The notes: generated from the letters alone by a model not told the origin. DNA of 53,069 nucleotides from Streptomyces benahoarensis (GCF_007280575.1 NZ_VKJP01000010.1:1-53069); one strand, 5' to 3'. Positions 26,324-35,548 are shown, counted from the stretch's first letter. Translations and numbers: made by a program.

Positions 26324-27336
26324 CGTCGACAACCGGCACGGATGAGCACCCGGAGGTCTCAGAGATCTCCGACCTCACGGAGGGGCTTCTCTCCCCGGCC
26401 CGTACCGCCGCACTCCGCGCTCACCTGGAGTCGTGCGCACTCTGCGCGGACGTCTTCGCCTCACTGGAGGAGATCCGGGGCCTGCTCGGTACACTCCCCG
26501 GCCCAGTGTCCATGCCCGCCGAGATCGCCGGACGCATCGACGCCGTTCTCGCGGCCGAGGCGCTGCTGAACGCCACGCCGGATCCCTCGTTTTCACGTGA
26601 AACACCTGACGAACCCACCGCGGATTCCCCCGAGTTCGCCGCCGGATCCGCGCCTGCTCCCCGCGAAACCCCTGACAAGCCCAGCACCGTTTCACGTGAA
26701 ACAGCCGAAGCCACCACCGACGTTTCACGTGAAACCGAGGCCACGCCCCCGTCCGGGGGTGTCGACCGGCCCGCCGGGCGCCCCCGCGGCACCACCGGCC
26801 CCGGGCGGCGTGCACCGGGCGGTCGCTCGCCACGGTCCCGTCGCTGGCCCCGCGTGCTGCTGGGCACGGCCGCGGCCGCTGCCCTGATCGGTGTGGGCGG
26901 AATCGTCGTACAGAACTCCTCGACCGAGACCGGCCACGACGGCGGGACGGACCGGCACACCACGGCGACGGAGAAGGGCACGGACACGCCCGGAGAGCTG
27001 TCCGCCGCGACGCTCGCCACACAGGTCCACAAGCTCCTCGCCACCAAGGGCTCGCAGAACTCCCCCGAGATCGGCACCCGCAGCGAACCGGAGACCCCGA
27101 TGCGCGGCGGGAACAACACCGTCCCGTCCTGCGTCAGCAGGAGCATCGGCCGCCCCGAGGCCCCGCTCGCCGCCCGGCAGGACACCTATCAGGGCAAGCA
27201 CGTCTACCTCGTCATCCTCTCGATGCCCGCCGACCCGAAGCGCGTCACCGCGTACGTGGTCGACGCCTCCTGCGTCTCCGCCACACCACCGGCGCCCGGG
27301 GACGTTCTGCTGAGCCGCTCCTACCCCCGGGACTGA
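26320..27336 (+). CDS. rsmA: anti-sigma factor RsmA
   Basis: The partner and inhibitor of SigM. The 338-residue product has an N-terminal anti-sigma domain with His35, Cys39 and Cys42 (HLESCALC). A long disordered linker follows (about 85-175), with one membrane-like segment ([20 protein letters not shown], about 181-200). The C-terminal domain contains further cysteines ([18 protein letters not shown]). S. coelicolor RsmA was reported to bind a [2Fe-2S] cluster, so the cysteines may be metal ligands. The linker contains FSRET once and VSRET twice; each is encoded by a parS-type site. The GTG start overlaps the sigM stop (GTGA). Confidence 0.9.
   Translation: MTSTTGTDEHPEVSEISDLTEGLLSPARTAALRAHLESCALCADVFASLEEIRGLLGTLPGPVSMPAEIAGRIDAVLAAEALLNATPDPSFSRETPDEPTADSPEFAAGSAPAPRETPDKPSTVSRETAEATTDVSRETEATPPSGGVDRPAGRPRGTTGPGRRAPGGRSPRSRRWPRVLLGTAAAAALIGVGGIVVQNSSTETGHDGGTDRHTTATEKGTDTPGELSAATLATQVHKLLATKGSQNSPEIGTRSEPETPMRGGNNTVPSCVSRSIGRPEAPLAARQDTYQGKHVYLVILSMPADPKRVTAYVVDASCVSATPPAPGDVLLSRSYPRD
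26590..26603. other. parS: parS-like site inside rsmA (one mismatch)
   Basis: TTTTCACGTGAAAC, differing only in the first base. It encodes FSRET in the disordered linker. Confidence 0.75.
26689..26702. other. parS: parS site inside rsmA (perfect)
   Basis: GTTTCACGTGAAAC, read in frame as VSRET. Confidence 0.92.
26722..26735. other. parS: parS site inside rsmA (perfect)
   Basis: GTTTCACGTGAAAC, 33 bp after the previous site, again read in frame as VSRET. Confidence 0.92.
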
Positions 27337-27362
27337 CCGGCCACTGTGCGCTGCGGCACGCC

Positions 27363-27389
27363 GGGAATGCTCGACCCGTAGGATCCGTT
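27363..27389 (+). promoter_or_regulatory. sigma-R-type promoter of trxBA
   Basis: GGGAAT (27363-27368) and GTT (27387-27389) are separated by exactly 18 bp, a full match to the GGGAAT-N18-GTT consensus of the thiol-oxidative-stress sigma factor SigR. It ends 60 bp before the trxB start. trxBA is the classic SigR target in S. coelicolor. Confidence 0.9.
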
Positions 27390-27449
27390 GGGTGGGGTGA
27401 GAGTTCCCAGAGCCCCAGCAAGCAGTCGGCAGAGACAAGGAAGACACCC

Positions 27450-28424
27450 GTGAGCGACGTCCGCAACGTGATCATCATCGGCTCCGGGCCCGCGGGGTAC
27501 ACCGCAGCGCTCTACACCGCCCGTGCTTCCCTGAAGCCGTTGGTGTTCGAAGGTGCTGTCACCGCCGGCGGTGCGCTGATGAACACCACCGACGTGGAGA
27601 ACTTCCCCGGTTTCCGTGACGGCATCATGGGCCCCGACCTCATGGACAACATGCGGGCCCAGGCCGAGCGTTTCGGCGCCGAGCTGGTGCCGGACGACAT
27701 CGTCGCCGTTGATCTCTCCGGGGAGATCAAGACCGTCACCGACACCGCCGGTACCGTGCACCGCGCGAAGGCCGTCATCGTCACGACCGGCTCGCAGCAC
27801 CGCAAGCTCGGCCTGCCCCGTGAGGACGAGCTCTCCGGCCGCGGCGTCTCGTGGTGCGCCACCTGCGACGGCTTCTTCTTCAAGGACCAGGACATCGCCG
27901 TGATCGGCGGCGGCGACACCGCGATGGAGGAAGCCACCTTCCTCTCCCGGTTCGCCAAGTCCGTGACGATCGTGCACCGCCGCGACACCCTGCGGGCGAG
28001 CAAGGCGATGCAGGAGCGCGCCTTCGCCGACCCGAAGATCAAGTTCGTGTGGGACAGCGAGGTCGCCGAGATCCAGGGCGACAACAAGCTCTCCGGCCTG
28101 ACGCTGCGCAACCTCAAGACCGACGAGACCTCCGAACTTCCGGTCACCGGCCTGTTCATCGCGATCGGCCACGACCCCCGCACCGAGCTGTTCACAGACC
28201 AGCTGAAGCTCGACGACGAGGGCTACCTGAAGGTCGACGCGCCCAGCACCCGCACCAACCTGCAGGGCGTCTTCGCCGCCGGTGACGTGGTGGACCACAC
28301 CTACCGCCAGGCGATCACCGCCGCCGGCACCGGCTGCTCCGCCGCGCTCGACGCCGAGCGTTTCCTCGCGGCGCTCTCCGACGGCGACGCCACACCCGAG
28401 CCCGAGAAGACCGCGGCCGTCTGA
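27450..28424 (+). CDS. trxB: thioredoxin-disulfide reductase
   Basis: An FAD enzyme that reduces thioredoxin with NADPH. The 324-residue product has the FAD motif [13 protein letters not shown] (8-20), the redox pair Cys136-Ala-Thr-Cys139 (SWCATCDG), an NADPH-binding [11 protein letters not shown] near 155 and the C-terminal FAD motif [10 protein letters not shown] near 275. The length is standard. The GTG start has AAGGAAG upstream. It is followed after 47 bp by trxA and preceded by a sigma-R-type promoter, so it should be induced by disulfide stress. Confidence 0.97.
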   Translation: MSDVRNVIIIGSGPAGYTAALYTARASLKPLVFEGAVTAGGALMNTTDVENFPGFRDGIMGPDLMDNMRAQAERFGAELVPDDIVAVDLSGEIKTVTDTAGTVHRAKAVIVTTGSQHRKLGLPREDELSGRGVSWCATCDGFFFKDQDIAVIGGGDTAMEEATFLSRFAKSVTIVHRRDTLRASKAMQERAFADPKIKFVWDSEVAEIQGDNKLSGLTLRNLKTDETSELPVTGLFIAIGHDPRTELFTDQLKLDDEGYLKVDAPSTRTNLQGVFAAGDVVDHTYRQAITAAGTGCSAALDAERFLAALSDGDATPEPEKTAAV

Positions 28425-28471
28425 GCCCGCGGTTCCCCAGCTTTCCACCACCCTTCACTAAGGAGACTGCC

Positions 28472-28798
28472 ATGGCCGGCGCCACGGTTACCGTTACGGA
28501 CGCCAACTTCGAAGAGGTCGTCCTCAAGAGCGACAAGCCCGTTCTCGTCGACTTCTGGGCCACCTGGTGCGGCCCGTGCCGTCAGGTTGCCCCGTCCCTG
28601 GAGGCCATCGCCGCCGAGCACGACGAGATCGTCATCGCCAAGCTCAACACCGACGAGAACCCGGCCACCACCGCCAAGTACGGCGTCATGTCGATCCCGA
28701 CCATGAACGTCTACCAGGGCGGCGAGGTCGTGAAGACCATCGTCGGTGCCAAGCCGAAGGCCGGCATCGAGCGCGAGCTGGCGGACTTCCTCGCCTGA
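28472..28798 (+). CDS. trxA: thioredoxin
   Basis: A 108-residue cytoplasmic disulfide reductant. The active site FWATWCGPCRQVAP has Cys33 and Cys36, and the cis-proline motif is SIPT near 75. AAGGAG lies 8 bp before the ATG. It is cotranscribed with trxB and is its direct substrate. Confidence 0.97.
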   Translation: MAGATVTVTDANFEEVVLKSDKPVLVDFWATWCGPCRQVAPSLEAIAAEHDEIVIAKLNTDENPATTAKYGVMSIPTMNVYQGGEVVKTIVGAKPKAGIERELADFLA

Positions 28799-28813
28799 GC
28801 GAAACGCCACAAT

Positions 28814-28827
28814 GTTTCACGGGAAAC
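28814..28827. other. parS: parS-like site (one mismatch)
   Basis: GTTTCACGGGAAAC between trxA and its terminator, the same variant as in the 17-kb array. Confidence 0.68.
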
Positions 28828-28854
28828 GGGCCTGTCCCCTGCGGGGCGGGCCCG
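28827..28854 (+). terminator. hairpin terminator of trxBA
   Basis: CGGGCC and CCCC arms pair with GGGG and GGGCCCG across a TGC loop, followed by TTTCTC. It lies between convergent trxA and the GNAT gene. Confidence 0.75.
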
Positions 28855-28870
28855 TTTCTCATGCCATCGC

Positions 28871-29488
28871 TCACAGGGGCCGTAGCGCGGGCTCCTTCTG
28901 CACCGCCCCCAGCATCCGGTCGAGCGCCAGCTCCACGTCTTCCTTCCACGACAACGTCGACCTCAGCTCCAGCCGCAGCCGCGGGTACCGGGGGTGAGGC
29001 CGTACGGTCTTGAAGCCGACGGCCAGAAGGTGATCCGCGGGCAGTACACAGGCGGGCTCGGACCACTGGGCATCGCCGAAAGCCTCGATGGCCTTGAAGC
29101 CCCGCCGGATCAAATCCTTCGCCACGGTCTGCACCATCACCCGGCCCAGCCCCTGCCGTTGAAAGCCGGGCACCAACCGGGCCGTCAGCAGCTGCACCGC
29201 ATCAGCGGACACCGGGCTCGTGGGGAACGCCGCCGCACGCGGCACATACGCGGGCGGCGCGTAGAGCACGAAGCCGGCCGGTACGTCGTCCACATAGACC
29301 ACTCGCCCGCAGGACCCCCAGTCCAGCAGGACGGCGGAGAGCCAAGCTTCCTTCTCCGGACCGGCGCGGCCCGCCGCCACCGCGGCATCCCCGCTGACGG
29401 GGTCCAGCTCCCAGAACACACAGGAGCGACAGGGCTTGGGGATATCCGGAAGGTTGTCCAGGGTGAGCGGTACGAGCCGACGGCCCAT
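28871..29488 (-). CDS. GNAT family N-acetyltransferase
   Basis: The 205-residue product has a GNAT fold. The acetyl-CoA loop is visible as VPGFQRQGLGRVMVQTVAKDLIRRG (about 106-130), preceded by the beta-strand segment CGRVVYVDDVPAGFVLYAPP (about 60-79). An N-terminal cysteine pair (PCRSCVFWE) is conserved-looking and could bind metal. The substrate is unknown. The ATG at 29488 has GTGAGGA upstream. It lies between trxA and parB, transcribed in the same direction as parAB but beyond their terminator. Confidence 0.85.
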   Translation of the reverse strand: MGRRLVPLTLDNLPDIPKPCRSCVFWELDPVSGDAAVAAGRAGPEKEAWLSAVLLDWGSCGRVVYVDDVPAGFVLYAPPAYVPRAAAFPTSPVSADAVQLLTARLVPGFQRQGLGRVMVQTVAKDLIRRGFKAIEAFGDAQWSEPACVLPADHLLAVGFKTVRPHPRYPRLRLELRSTLSWKEDVELALDRMLGAVQKEPALRPL

Positions 29489-29720
29489 GGCGCCAGATCC
29501 TCACTTCTCTCGCCCGCCGCACGCGGCCGCCCTCCGCACCGTCGCACCCGGCGAACCGCGGTGCCTCCTCCGGCACCCGAGCCGGATCCGACGGCGAGCG
29601 GTTCCGTGCGGCTCACCGGTCGCATGGCTCGCTCCCCGGTGTGAGGGCACAGGGGTGTGTGAGCCACTCCGCTCGCATCGTATCCACCCTTCAGGGGCGG
29701 AAGTACCGCGAGAAAGCAAA
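29489..29720. other. GNAT-gene leader and promoter region
   Basis: About 230 bp between the GNAT start and the parB terminator. It contains the GNAT ribosome site. I see no further gene or strong motif. Confidence 0.4.
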
Positions 29721-29763
29721 GGGCGGGCCGTGTCCCGGAAGGGATCCGGGACACGGCCCGCCC
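29721..29763 (-). terminator. strong terminator of parAB
   Basis: A perfect 19-bp stem with an AGGGA loop lies 18 bp past the parB stop codon, flanked by AAA and TTT so that either strand could use it. Confidence 0.9.
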
Positions 29764-29780
29764 TTTCCCCGGCGGTCAGC

Positions 29781-30857
29781 TCACTTCTCGGTGCTGTTCT
29801 CCTGAGAGGCACCGAGCACGGGACCTTCGCCCGGGGCGAGGGTCCCCAGGATGCGCTCCAGATCGTCCATGGAGGCGAACTCCACGACGATCTTTCCCTT
29901 CTTCTGGCCGAGGTCGACCTTCACCCGGGTCTCGAAACGGTCCGAGAGCCGGGACGCGAGACCGGTGAGCGCGGGGGAGACCCGGGTGCCCGCCCGGGGC
30001 CCCTTCGCCTTCGCCTTGGCGGCCGGTTCCGATCCCTGGAGCGCCACGATCTCCTCGGTCGCGCGGACCGACAGCCCCTCCGCGACGATCCGCCGGGCAA
30101 GCTCGTCCTGCACCTCGGCATCGTCGACCGAGAGCAGCGCACGGGCGTGTCCCGCGGAGAGCACACCGGCCGCGACCCGGCGCTGCACGGACGGGGAGAG
30201 CTTGAGGAGCCTCAGCGTGTTGGTGACCTGCGGGCGGGAGCGCCCGATCCGGTCCGCCAACTGGTCATGCGTGCAGGCGAAGTCCTTCAGCAACTGGTCG
30301 TAGGCCGCGGCCTCTTCCAGCGGGTTGAGCTGTGCCCGGTGCAGGTTCTCCAGGAGCGCGTCGAGCAGCAGCTTCTCATCGTCCGTGGCCCGGACGATGG
30401 CCGGGATCTTCGTCAGCCCCGCCTCGCGGCACGCCCGCCACCGGCGCTCACCCATGATGAGCTCGTACCGGCCGGGCGACGCCTGCCGCACCACGACCGG
30501 CTGCAGCAGGCCCACTTCGCGGATGGAGGTGACCAGCTCCGCCAGCGCGTCCTCGTCGAACACCTCACGCGGCTGCCGCGGGTTCGGCGTGATCGCATCC
30601 AGCTCCAGCTCGGCGAAGTGCGCGCCCGCCACCTCCGGGCCCGCCGCGGGAGGCTCGGTTGTTTCACGTGAAACATGGGCAGCCGGCAGCGATGCCACCT
30701 TGGCCGCCGCCACTCCCCGTTCCGGTGCCAGCACCGGAACGGCCGACGGTGACGTCGCGCCGCGACCCACCGCCGTACCCCCCTGCTCGGCGCTCTGCGG
30801 CGCCGCGGGAATCAGTGCACCGAGCCCACGGCCCAGTCCCCTACGTCGTTCGCTCAC
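29781..30857 (-). CDS. parB: chromosome partitioning protein ParB
   Basis: ParB binds parS, uses CTP to slide on DNA and builds the partition complex; in Streptomyces this segregates chromosomes during sporulation. The 358-residue protein starts [17 protein letters not shown] and has a disordered linker with VSRET (about 60-66). The CTP/N-terminal domain follows, with [17 protein letters not shown] and the GERRWRA motif. A helix-turn-helix (about 195-240) recognises parS, and the C-terminal domain dimerises. The GTG start overlaps the parA stop (GTGA), with GGAGGGG upstream. A perfect parS lies within its own coding sequence. Confidence 0.97.
   Translation of the reverse strand: MSERRRGLGRGLGALIPAAPQSAEQGGTAVGRGATSPSAVPVLAPERGVAAAKVASLPAAHVSRETTEPPAAGPEVAGAHFAELELDAITPNPRQPREVFDEDALAELVTSIREVGLLQPVVVRQASPGRYELIMGERRWRACREAGLTKIPAIVRATDDEKLLLDALLENLHRAQLNPLEEAAAYDQLLKDFACTHDQLADRIGRSRPQVTNTLRLLKLSPSVQRRVAAGVLSAGHARALLSVDDAEVQDELARRIVAEGLSVRATEEIVALQGSEPAAKAKAKGPRAGTRVSPALTGLASRLSDRFETRVKVDLGQKKGKIVVEFASMDDLERILGTLAPGEGPVLGASQENSTEK
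30661..30674. other. parS: parS site inside parB (perfect)
   Basis: GTTTCACGTGAAAC. On the coding strand it encodes VSRET in the linker between the ParB N-terminal segment and the CTP domain. Confidence 0.93.
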
Positions 30858-31924
30858 TGCGTCCCCTCCGGCGTACCGTGCTGCGGTTCATAGTTCACAC
30901 TCAGTTCCTGTGCCGCGGTACCACCCGCGCCGCGCAGGGCAATCTCTCTGGCCGCTTCCAGATACGAGAGCGAGCCGCTGGATCCCGGGGCGTAGGTGAG
31001 CACCGTCTGGCCGTAGCTGGGCGCTTCGGAGATACGCACCGATCGCGGGATGCTCGTGCGCAGCACCTCTTTCCCGAAGTGGCTGCGCACCTCCTCGGCG
31101 ACCTGGGAGGCGAGCCGCGTACGGCCGTCGTACATGGTGAGCAGGATCGTCGAGACATGGAGCTTGGGGTTGAGATGCCCGCGCACCAACTCAACGTTGC
31201 GCAGCAGCTGCCCCAAGCCCTCCAGCGCGTAGTACTCACACTGGATCGGGATCAGCACCTCGACACCGGCCACCAGCGCGTTCACGGTGAGCAGGCCGAG
31301 CGAGGGCGGACAGTCGATGAGGACGTAGTCCAGCGGCTGTTCGTACGCCTGGATCGCACGGTCCAGGCGACTCTCCCGCGCCACGAGGGAGACCAGCTCG
31401 ATCTCGGCACCGGCCAGATCGATGGTCGCCGGTGCGCAGAACAGGCCCTCGACATCGGGCGCCGGCTGCACCACGTCCGACAGTGGCTTGCTGTCCACCA
31501 GTACGTCGTAGATGGACGGCACTTCGGCGTGGTGGTCGATCCCGAGCGCGGTGGAGGCGTTGCCCTGCGGGTCGAGGTCGATGACCAGGACGCGCGCTCC
31601 GTGCAGCGCCAGCGACGCCGCCAGGTTCACGGTCGTGGTGGTCTTCCCCACACCGCCCTTCTGGTTGGCGACCACCATGACGCGTGTCTGCTCCGGCCGA
31701 GGCAGCGCCTCGCCCGAGCGGCCGACTGCCTGCACCGCCAGCTGAGCTGCACGACCGATCGGGGTGTCGTCCATCGGGGACGGTGTTTCACGTGAAACAT
31801 CCTCCCCGAGCGACTCGCTGCGGGGACCGGGGACCGGATCGGTCATCGGTCCCGCGATATTGGCGTCGGACCGCAAGGATTCACTCTCCTCGACATCAGG
31901 CTCACAGTGCTCTGAGCCTGCCAT
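30854..31924 (-). CDS. parA: chromosome partitioning ATPase ParA
   Basis: A deviant-Walker ATPase that dimerises with ATP on DNA and positions ParB complexes, from the hyphal tip in Streptomyces. From the ATG at 31924 the product has 356 residues: an acidic N-terminal extension containing VSRET, then the Walker A' motif [20 protein letters not shown] near 85-104. The Walker B-like motif is [16 protein letters not shown] at 32044 with well-placed AAGGGA upstream would add 40 residues, and the N-terminus is not settled. The gene overlaps parB by 4 bp. A perfect parS lies inside it and another just upstream. Confidence 0.93.
   Translation of the reverse strand: MAGSEHCEPDVEESESLRSDANIAGPMTDPVPGPRSESLGEDVSRETPSPMDDTPIGRAAQLAVQAVGRSGEALPRPEQTRVMVVANQKGGVGKTTTTVNLAASLALHGARVLVIDLDPQGNASTALGIDHHAEVPSIYDVLVDSKPLSDVVQPAPDVEGLFCAPATIDLAGAEIELVSLVARESRLDRAIQAYEQPLDYVLIDCPPSLGLLTVNALVAGVEVLIPIQCEYYALEGLGQLLRNVELVRGHLNPKLHVSTILLTMYDGRTRLASQVAEEVRSHFGKEVLRTSIPRSVRISEAPSYGQTVLTYAPGSSGSLSYLEAAREIALRGAGGTAAQELSVNYEPQHGTPEGTQ
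31785..31798. other. parS: parS site inside parA (perfect)
   Basis: GTTTCACGTGAAAC, in frame as VSRET in the ParA N-terminal extension. Confidence 0.93.
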
Positions 31925-31960
31925 GCTTTCGGTATCACGAACCAGTGAGGTCCGCTCTCC

Positions 31961-31987
31961 TGTGGATGAACCCACGTCTGTGGATAC
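31961..31987 (-). promoter_or_regulatory. two DnaA-box-like sites before parA
   Basis: On the reverse strand, TCATCCACA (31961-31969, exact to YYRTCCACA) and GTATCCACA (31979-31987, one mismatch) are 18 bp apart. They lie 37-63 bp upstream of the ATG used for parA, or inside the gene if the upstream GTG is used. Confidence 0.4.
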
Positions 31988-32070
31988 TTCGGTGCCCCAT
32001 GTGGGCTTACGATCCCGCGGCTCGGCTGAGGCTCGACCACGCACGATGATCCCTTGCAGCAGAGAACGAC

Positions 32071-32084
32071 GTTTCACGTGAAAC
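32071..32084. other. parS: parS site upstream of parA (perfect)
   Basis: GTTTCACGTGAAAC between parA and rsmG, 27 bp upstream of the alternative parA GTG. It is well placed to influence parAB transcription when ParB binds. Confidence 0.93.
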
Positions 32085-32150
32085 ACGATGCCAGCGACGC
32101 GCCCGAATAGGACGCGACACTCCGCCTTGCCTCTTTTGCCTGGACCGCGC

Positions 32151-32188
32151 GGTGGGCGCGCCCTTCGTCGATCGAGGACGCGCCCACC
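32151..32188 (-). terminator. hairpin terminator of rsmG
   Basis: GGTGGGCGCG and CGCGCCCACC form a 10-bp stem around an 18-nt loop, just past the rsmG stop codon. Confidence 0.6.
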
Positions 32189-32217
32189 GGTGCGTTGACA
32201 GTTCCGCCGAGGCCGGG

Positions 32218-32943
32218 TCAGCGGCGTCGCCCTCGCGACGCGCGGCTGGGGCGGGCCGCCTTGGCACGCTTCGCGGCGAACCGCACGCCGCCGGGGCTCT
32301 CCCCGACCTCGACCCGGACCACGGTCGACAGCGGATCCACCACGCCCTCGCCGACCTGCACCACCGAGGTCTCCACCACGCCCAGCTTGCTCAGCGCGGC
32401 CCGGGAACTCTTCAGCTCCTCCTCCGCGGTGTCGCCCTTGAGCGCCAGCATCTGACCGTACGGACGCAGCAGCGGCACACCCCAACCCGCCAGCCGGTCG
32501 AGCGGCGCCACCGCACGGGCGGTCACCACATGCACCTGCGGCATCTTGCCCATGACCTCCTCGGCCCGCCCGCGGACGACCGTGACATGGTCCAGGCCCA
32601 GCAGCTCGACGACCTCCTGGAGGAAGTTCGTCCGCCGCAGCAGCGGCTCCAGCAGCGTGATCTTGAGGTCCGGCCGGACCAGGGCCAGCGGGATACCGGG
32701 CAGGCCCGCGCCCGAGCCCACGTCGCAGACCGAGACACCCTCGGGGACGACCTCGGAGAGCACCGCACAGTTCAGCAGGTGCCGCTCCCACAGCCGCGGC
32801 ACCTCTCGGGGGCCGATCAGGCCCCGGGTCACACCGACGTCGGCGAGCAGTTCGCCGTACCGCACGGCCTCCGCAAAGCGCTCACCGAATACCTCCCGCG
32901 CCTCTTTCGGCGCGGGAGGGAGCTCCGCTGCTGCCTCCGTCAC
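32218..32943 (-). CDS. rsmG: 16S rRNA (guanine527-N7)-methyltransferase RsmG/GidB
   Basis: RsmG methylates G527 of 16S rRNA with S-adenosylmethionine; loss gives low-level streptomycin resistance. The 241-residue product has the SAM motif VCDVGSGAGLPGIPLALVRPDL near 70-91 and the downstream VTARAVAPLDRL segment. The C-terminal tail is Arg/Ala-rich (KRAKAARPSRASRGRRR). The GTG at 32943 is chosen over an upstream start because AGAGGAAGGG precedes it and the family begins there. It lies between jag and parA, the order conserved in many bacteria. Confidence 0.95.
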   Translation of the reverse strand: MTEAAAELPPAPKEAREVFGERFAEAVRYGELLADVGVTRGLIGPREVPRLWERHLLNCAVLSEVVPEGVSVCDVGSGAGLPGIPLALVRPDLKITLLEPLLRRTNFLQEVVELLGLDHVTVVRGRAEEVMGKMPQVHVVTARAVAPLDRLAGWGVPLLRPYGQMLALKGDTAEEELKSSRAALSKLGVVETSVVQVGEGVVDPLSTVVRVEVGESPGGVRFAAKRAKAARPSRASRGRRR

Positions 32944-33073
32944 GGGAACCGCCCTTCCTCTGAACTGCTGGTGCTGCCGGAACCGGGATTTTCCCCGGGA
33001 TAACACAGAAGGCTGACAAGATTTGGCCCCGCCTGGCATGCAGACGGGGCCAACGGCACGGGGGTGGAGAGGG

Positions 33074-33580
33074 TCAGGCCGGAAGGACGACCACGCGCCG
33101 CTGCGGCTCCTCGCCCTCGGACTCGCTGCGCAGCCCGGCCGCCGCCACCGCGTCGTGGACGACCTTGCGCTCGAACGGCGTCATCGGGTCCAGCTTCACC
33201 GGCTGACCGGTGTCCTTCGCCTCTTCCGCCGCCTTCGCGCCCAGCTCGGCCAGCTCCTCGCGCTTCCGCGCCCGGAACCCGGCGATGTCGAGCATCAGAC
33301 GGCTGCGGTCACCGGTCTCCCGGTGCACGGCGAGGCGGGTCAGCTCCTGCAGAGCCTCCAGCACCTCACCGTCGCGGCCCACCAGCTTCTGCAGATCGCG
33401 GCTGGTCGAGTCGCTGATGATCGACACGGCGGCGCGGTCGGCCTCGACGTCCATGTCGATGTCGCCGTCGAGGTCCGCGATGTCCAGCAGACCCTCGAGG
33501 TAGTCGGCCGCGATCTCGCCTTCCTGCTCCAGGCGGGTCAGGGTGTCGGTGCCCTCGGCGGCAGGGGTCGTGTCCGTCAC
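33074..33580 (-). CDS. jag: Jag/KhpB-type RNA-binding protein (KH and R3H domains)
   Basis: The 168-residue protein has an acidic N-terminus, a KH-like domain (about 50-110, with RDLQKLVGRDGEVLEALQELTRLAVHRETGDRSRLMLDIAGFR) and an R3H domain at the C-terminus (PFERKVVHDAVAAAGLRSESEGEEPQRRVVV). It binds RNA and is tied to the envelope genes yidC and rnpA by conserved order. The Jag N-terminal domain found in firmicutes is absent. The GTG start at 33580 has AGGAG upstream, and the start is 13 bp from the yidC stop. Confidence 0.93.
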   Translation of the reverse strand: MTDTTPAAEGTDTLTRLEQEGEIAADYLEGLLDIADLDGDIDMDVEADRAAVSIISDSTSRDLQKLVGRDGEVLEALQELTRLAVHRETGDRSRLMLDIAGFRARKREELAELGAKAAEEAKDTGQPVKLDPMTPFERKVVHDAVAAAGLRSESEGEEPQRRVVVLPA

Positions 33581-33593
33581 GAAAGGACTCCTC

Positions 33594-34769
33594 TTACTTC
33601 TTGGACGGGTGCTTGGGGCGCTGCTGGCCCTTGCGCTGTCCGGACTTGGTGGAACGGGATCCGGAGGAGCTGCCCTCGGCAGCATCGCCCTTCCCCTTGC
33701 CGCTCTCGGTGGACTTGCTGCCCTGCGGGGTCTTCTTCTCCAGCGACTGCTTCTTCTCGTCGCCCTGCGCATCGGTCTCACCGGACTGCGAGCTGGCCCG
33801 GGTCCGGCCGCCGGCGGGCCCCGGGGCCGCGGTACCGGTGGGCGCCTGGCGCTTGGACTTCGGCTGTCGCTTGGGCTGCTGGCGGTTCTGCCGCGCCTCT
33901 TCGGCAGCCTTCTTCGCCTCGACCTCGGCCGGGTCCTCGACGATCTTTCCCTTGGCCCGCAGCCGCTCCTGGCGCTCCTCGAACGCCTTGCTGCCGGGGG
34001 TCGGGTTCCGGCGGATGACGAACATCTGCTGGCACATGGTCCACACGTTGGTGGTCAGCCAGTAGACGAGGACACCGACGGGGAAGTTGATACCGAAGAC
34101 GGCGAACATGATCGGGAAGACGTACATCAGCATCTTCTGCTGCTGCATGAACGGCGTCTTCACCGTCAGGTCGACGTTCTTGGTCATCAGCTGGCGCTGC
34201 GTGTAGAACTGCGACGCCGACATCAGGACGATCATGATGATGGTGACGACGTGGACGTTGGTCAGCGTGGCGCCGAGCGCCTCGACCTTCGACGCGGAGT
34301 CCATGAACTTCACGGACAGCGGAGCGCCGAAGATGTGCGCCTTCTGCGCGCTCTCCAGCAGCGACTGGTCGATGACGCCGACAACCTTGTTCTGCGCGAT
34401 GTGGTTCAGAACCTGGTACAGCGAGATGAAGAACGGCGACTGGGCCAGAATCGGGAGACAGCTCGAGAGCGGGTTGGTGCCCGACTCCTTGTAGAGCTTC
34501 ATCATCTCTTCGGACTGGCGCTGCTTGTCGCTCTTGTAGCGCTCCTGGATCGCCTTCATCTTCGGCTGCAGCGCCTGCATGTTCCGCGTCGCCTTGATCT
34601 GCTTCACGAAGAGCGGGATCAGGCAGATACGGATCAGTACCACCAGCGAGACGATGGACAGACCCCACGCCGCGCCACTGTTCTTGTCGAAAATGAGGCT
34701 GTAGAACGAGTGGAACTGGACGATGATCCAGGAAACGGCGTAATAGAGGGGATTCAGGATCGTGTCCAC
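33594..34769 (-). CDS. yidC: membrane protein insertase YidC
   Basis: YidC inserts and folds inner-membrane proteins with or without Sec. The 391-residue product has the five-segment core without the large E. coli periplasmic domain: first segment near 8-25, then [24 protein letters not shown] core near 35-55 with the conserved Arg. Further segments lie near 100-235. The C-terminal tail (about 260-391) is long, basic and Gln/Lys-rich, typical for ribosome contact in actinobacteria. The GTG start follows AAGGAG. It begins 3 bp after yidD. Confidence 0.96.
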   Translation of the reverse strand: MDTILNPLYYAVSWIIVQFHSFYSLIFDKNSGAAWGLSIVSLVVLIRICLIPLFVKQIKATRNMQALQPKMKAIQERYKSDKQRQSEEMMKLYKESGTNPLSSCLPILAQSPFFISLYQVLNHIAQNKVVGVIDQSLLESAQKAHIFGAPLSVKFMDSASKVEALGATLTNVHVVTIIMIVLMSASQFYTQRQLMTKNVDLTVKTPFMQQQKMLMYVFPIMFAVFGINFPVGVLVYWLTTNVWTMCQQMFVIRRNPTPGSKAFEERQERLRAKGKIVEDPAEVEAKKAAEEARQNRQQPKRQPKSKRQAPTGTAAPGPAGGRTRASSQSGETDAQGDEKKQSLEKKTPQGSKSTESGKGKGDAAEGSSSGSRSTKSGQRKGQQRPKHPSKK

Positions 34770-34772
34770 GAA

Positions 34773-35093
34773 TCAGGCTCCTTGGGCATTGGGCTGAGTC
34801 TCGGGCTGGGCGACGACGGGCTCAGGGGCGGTGGGCCCGCCCAGGCGGCTCCTCAGCCGCTGATGCCACACCGGACGCTTCCGGGGAGGGACGTGGTCGA
34901 CGCCACCGAGCGACCACGGGTTGCAACGCAGAATGCGCCAGGCGGTCAGCGCAGTCCCTTTCACCGCGCCATGCCGGTCGATGGCGGTGTAGCCATAGTG
35001 CGAACACGACGGGTAGTACTTGCAGACCGGGCCCAGCAAGGGGCTGATGGTCCACTGATACAGCTTGATCAACAGCAGCAGCGGGTACTTCAC
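34773..35093 (-). CDS. yidD: membrane protein insertion efficiency factor YidD
   Basis: A small amphipathic membrane-associated protein that assists YidC. The 106-residue product carries the family signature near 12-60: [36 protein letters not shown] and RILRCNPW. Cys23, Cys29 and the late Cys are in the usual positions. Its GTG start overlaps the rnpA stop by 4 bp, so the two are translationally coupled. Confidence 0.95.
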   Translation of the reverse strand: MKYPLLLLIKLYQWTISPLLGPVCKYYPSCSHYGYTAIDRHGAVKGTALTAWRILRCNPWSLGGVDHVPPRKRPVWHQRLRSRLGGPTAPEPVVAQPETQPNAQGA

Positions 35094-35524
35094 TGTGCGC
35101 TCCCTCCCGGTCCCCTGTCGGGGATCCGAGGGTTGCCCCCCGTGGGATGGCAGCCGCGCGGCACCTCGCCCAGCAGCCGCTTCAGGGCGGCGTCCAGGTC
35201 GCGGGCCAGCTGATCGTGGTCCGACTCACCCGCACCGGGCAGTGCCCGTACGACAACCAGGCTACCGGCGGGCAGCGCGGGCAGCCGATCACGCAGCAGA
35301 TGACGGAGTCGGCGCTTGACCTTGTTGCGGACGACGGCGCCCCCAACGGCCTTGCTGACGACGAAACCCGCACGCGCGGGGGAAACGTGTTCCCCCGCTG
35401 CGTGCGGGTCCGTTGCACCGCTACGTAGATGAACGACAAGGAGCGGGCGCCCGGCCCTGCGTCCCCGGCGTACCGCGGTCGCGAAGTCCTCGCGCCGCCT
35501 CAGCCGATTCTCGGTAGGCAGCAC
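35090..35524 (-). CDS. rnpA: ribonuclease P protein component
   Basis: The protein subunit of RNase P, which with its RNA matures tRNA 5' ends. The 144-residue product starts [23 protein letters not shown] and has the RNR signature [24 protein letters not shown] near 66-89. The C-terminal extension is Gly/Pro-rich. The GTG start is 24 bp after rpmH. The gene order rpmH-rnpA-yidD-yidC-jag-rsmG is the classic origin-linked arrangement. Confidence 0.95.
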   Translation of the reverse strand: MLPTENRLRRREDFATAVRRGRRAGRPLLVVHLRSGATDPHAAGEHVSPARAGFVVSKAVGGAVVRNKVKRRLRHLLRDRLPALPAGSLVVVRALPGAGESDHDQLARDLDAALKRLLGEVPRGCHPTGGNPRIPDRGPGGSAQ

Positions 35525-35548
35525 GTCATGGACCTAGGGTCTGGCTGC

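Noticed and set aside
29286..29294. Single DnaA-box-like TCGTCCACA in the GNAT gene
   Set aside because: An isolated match within coding sequence; in a genome of this composition single hits are expected by chance.
31925..32791. Long upstream extension of the parA frame
   Set aside because: Beyond the GTG at 32044 the frame runs through the rsmG terminator and rsmG itself and codes for low-complexity Gly/Ala/Arg sequence.
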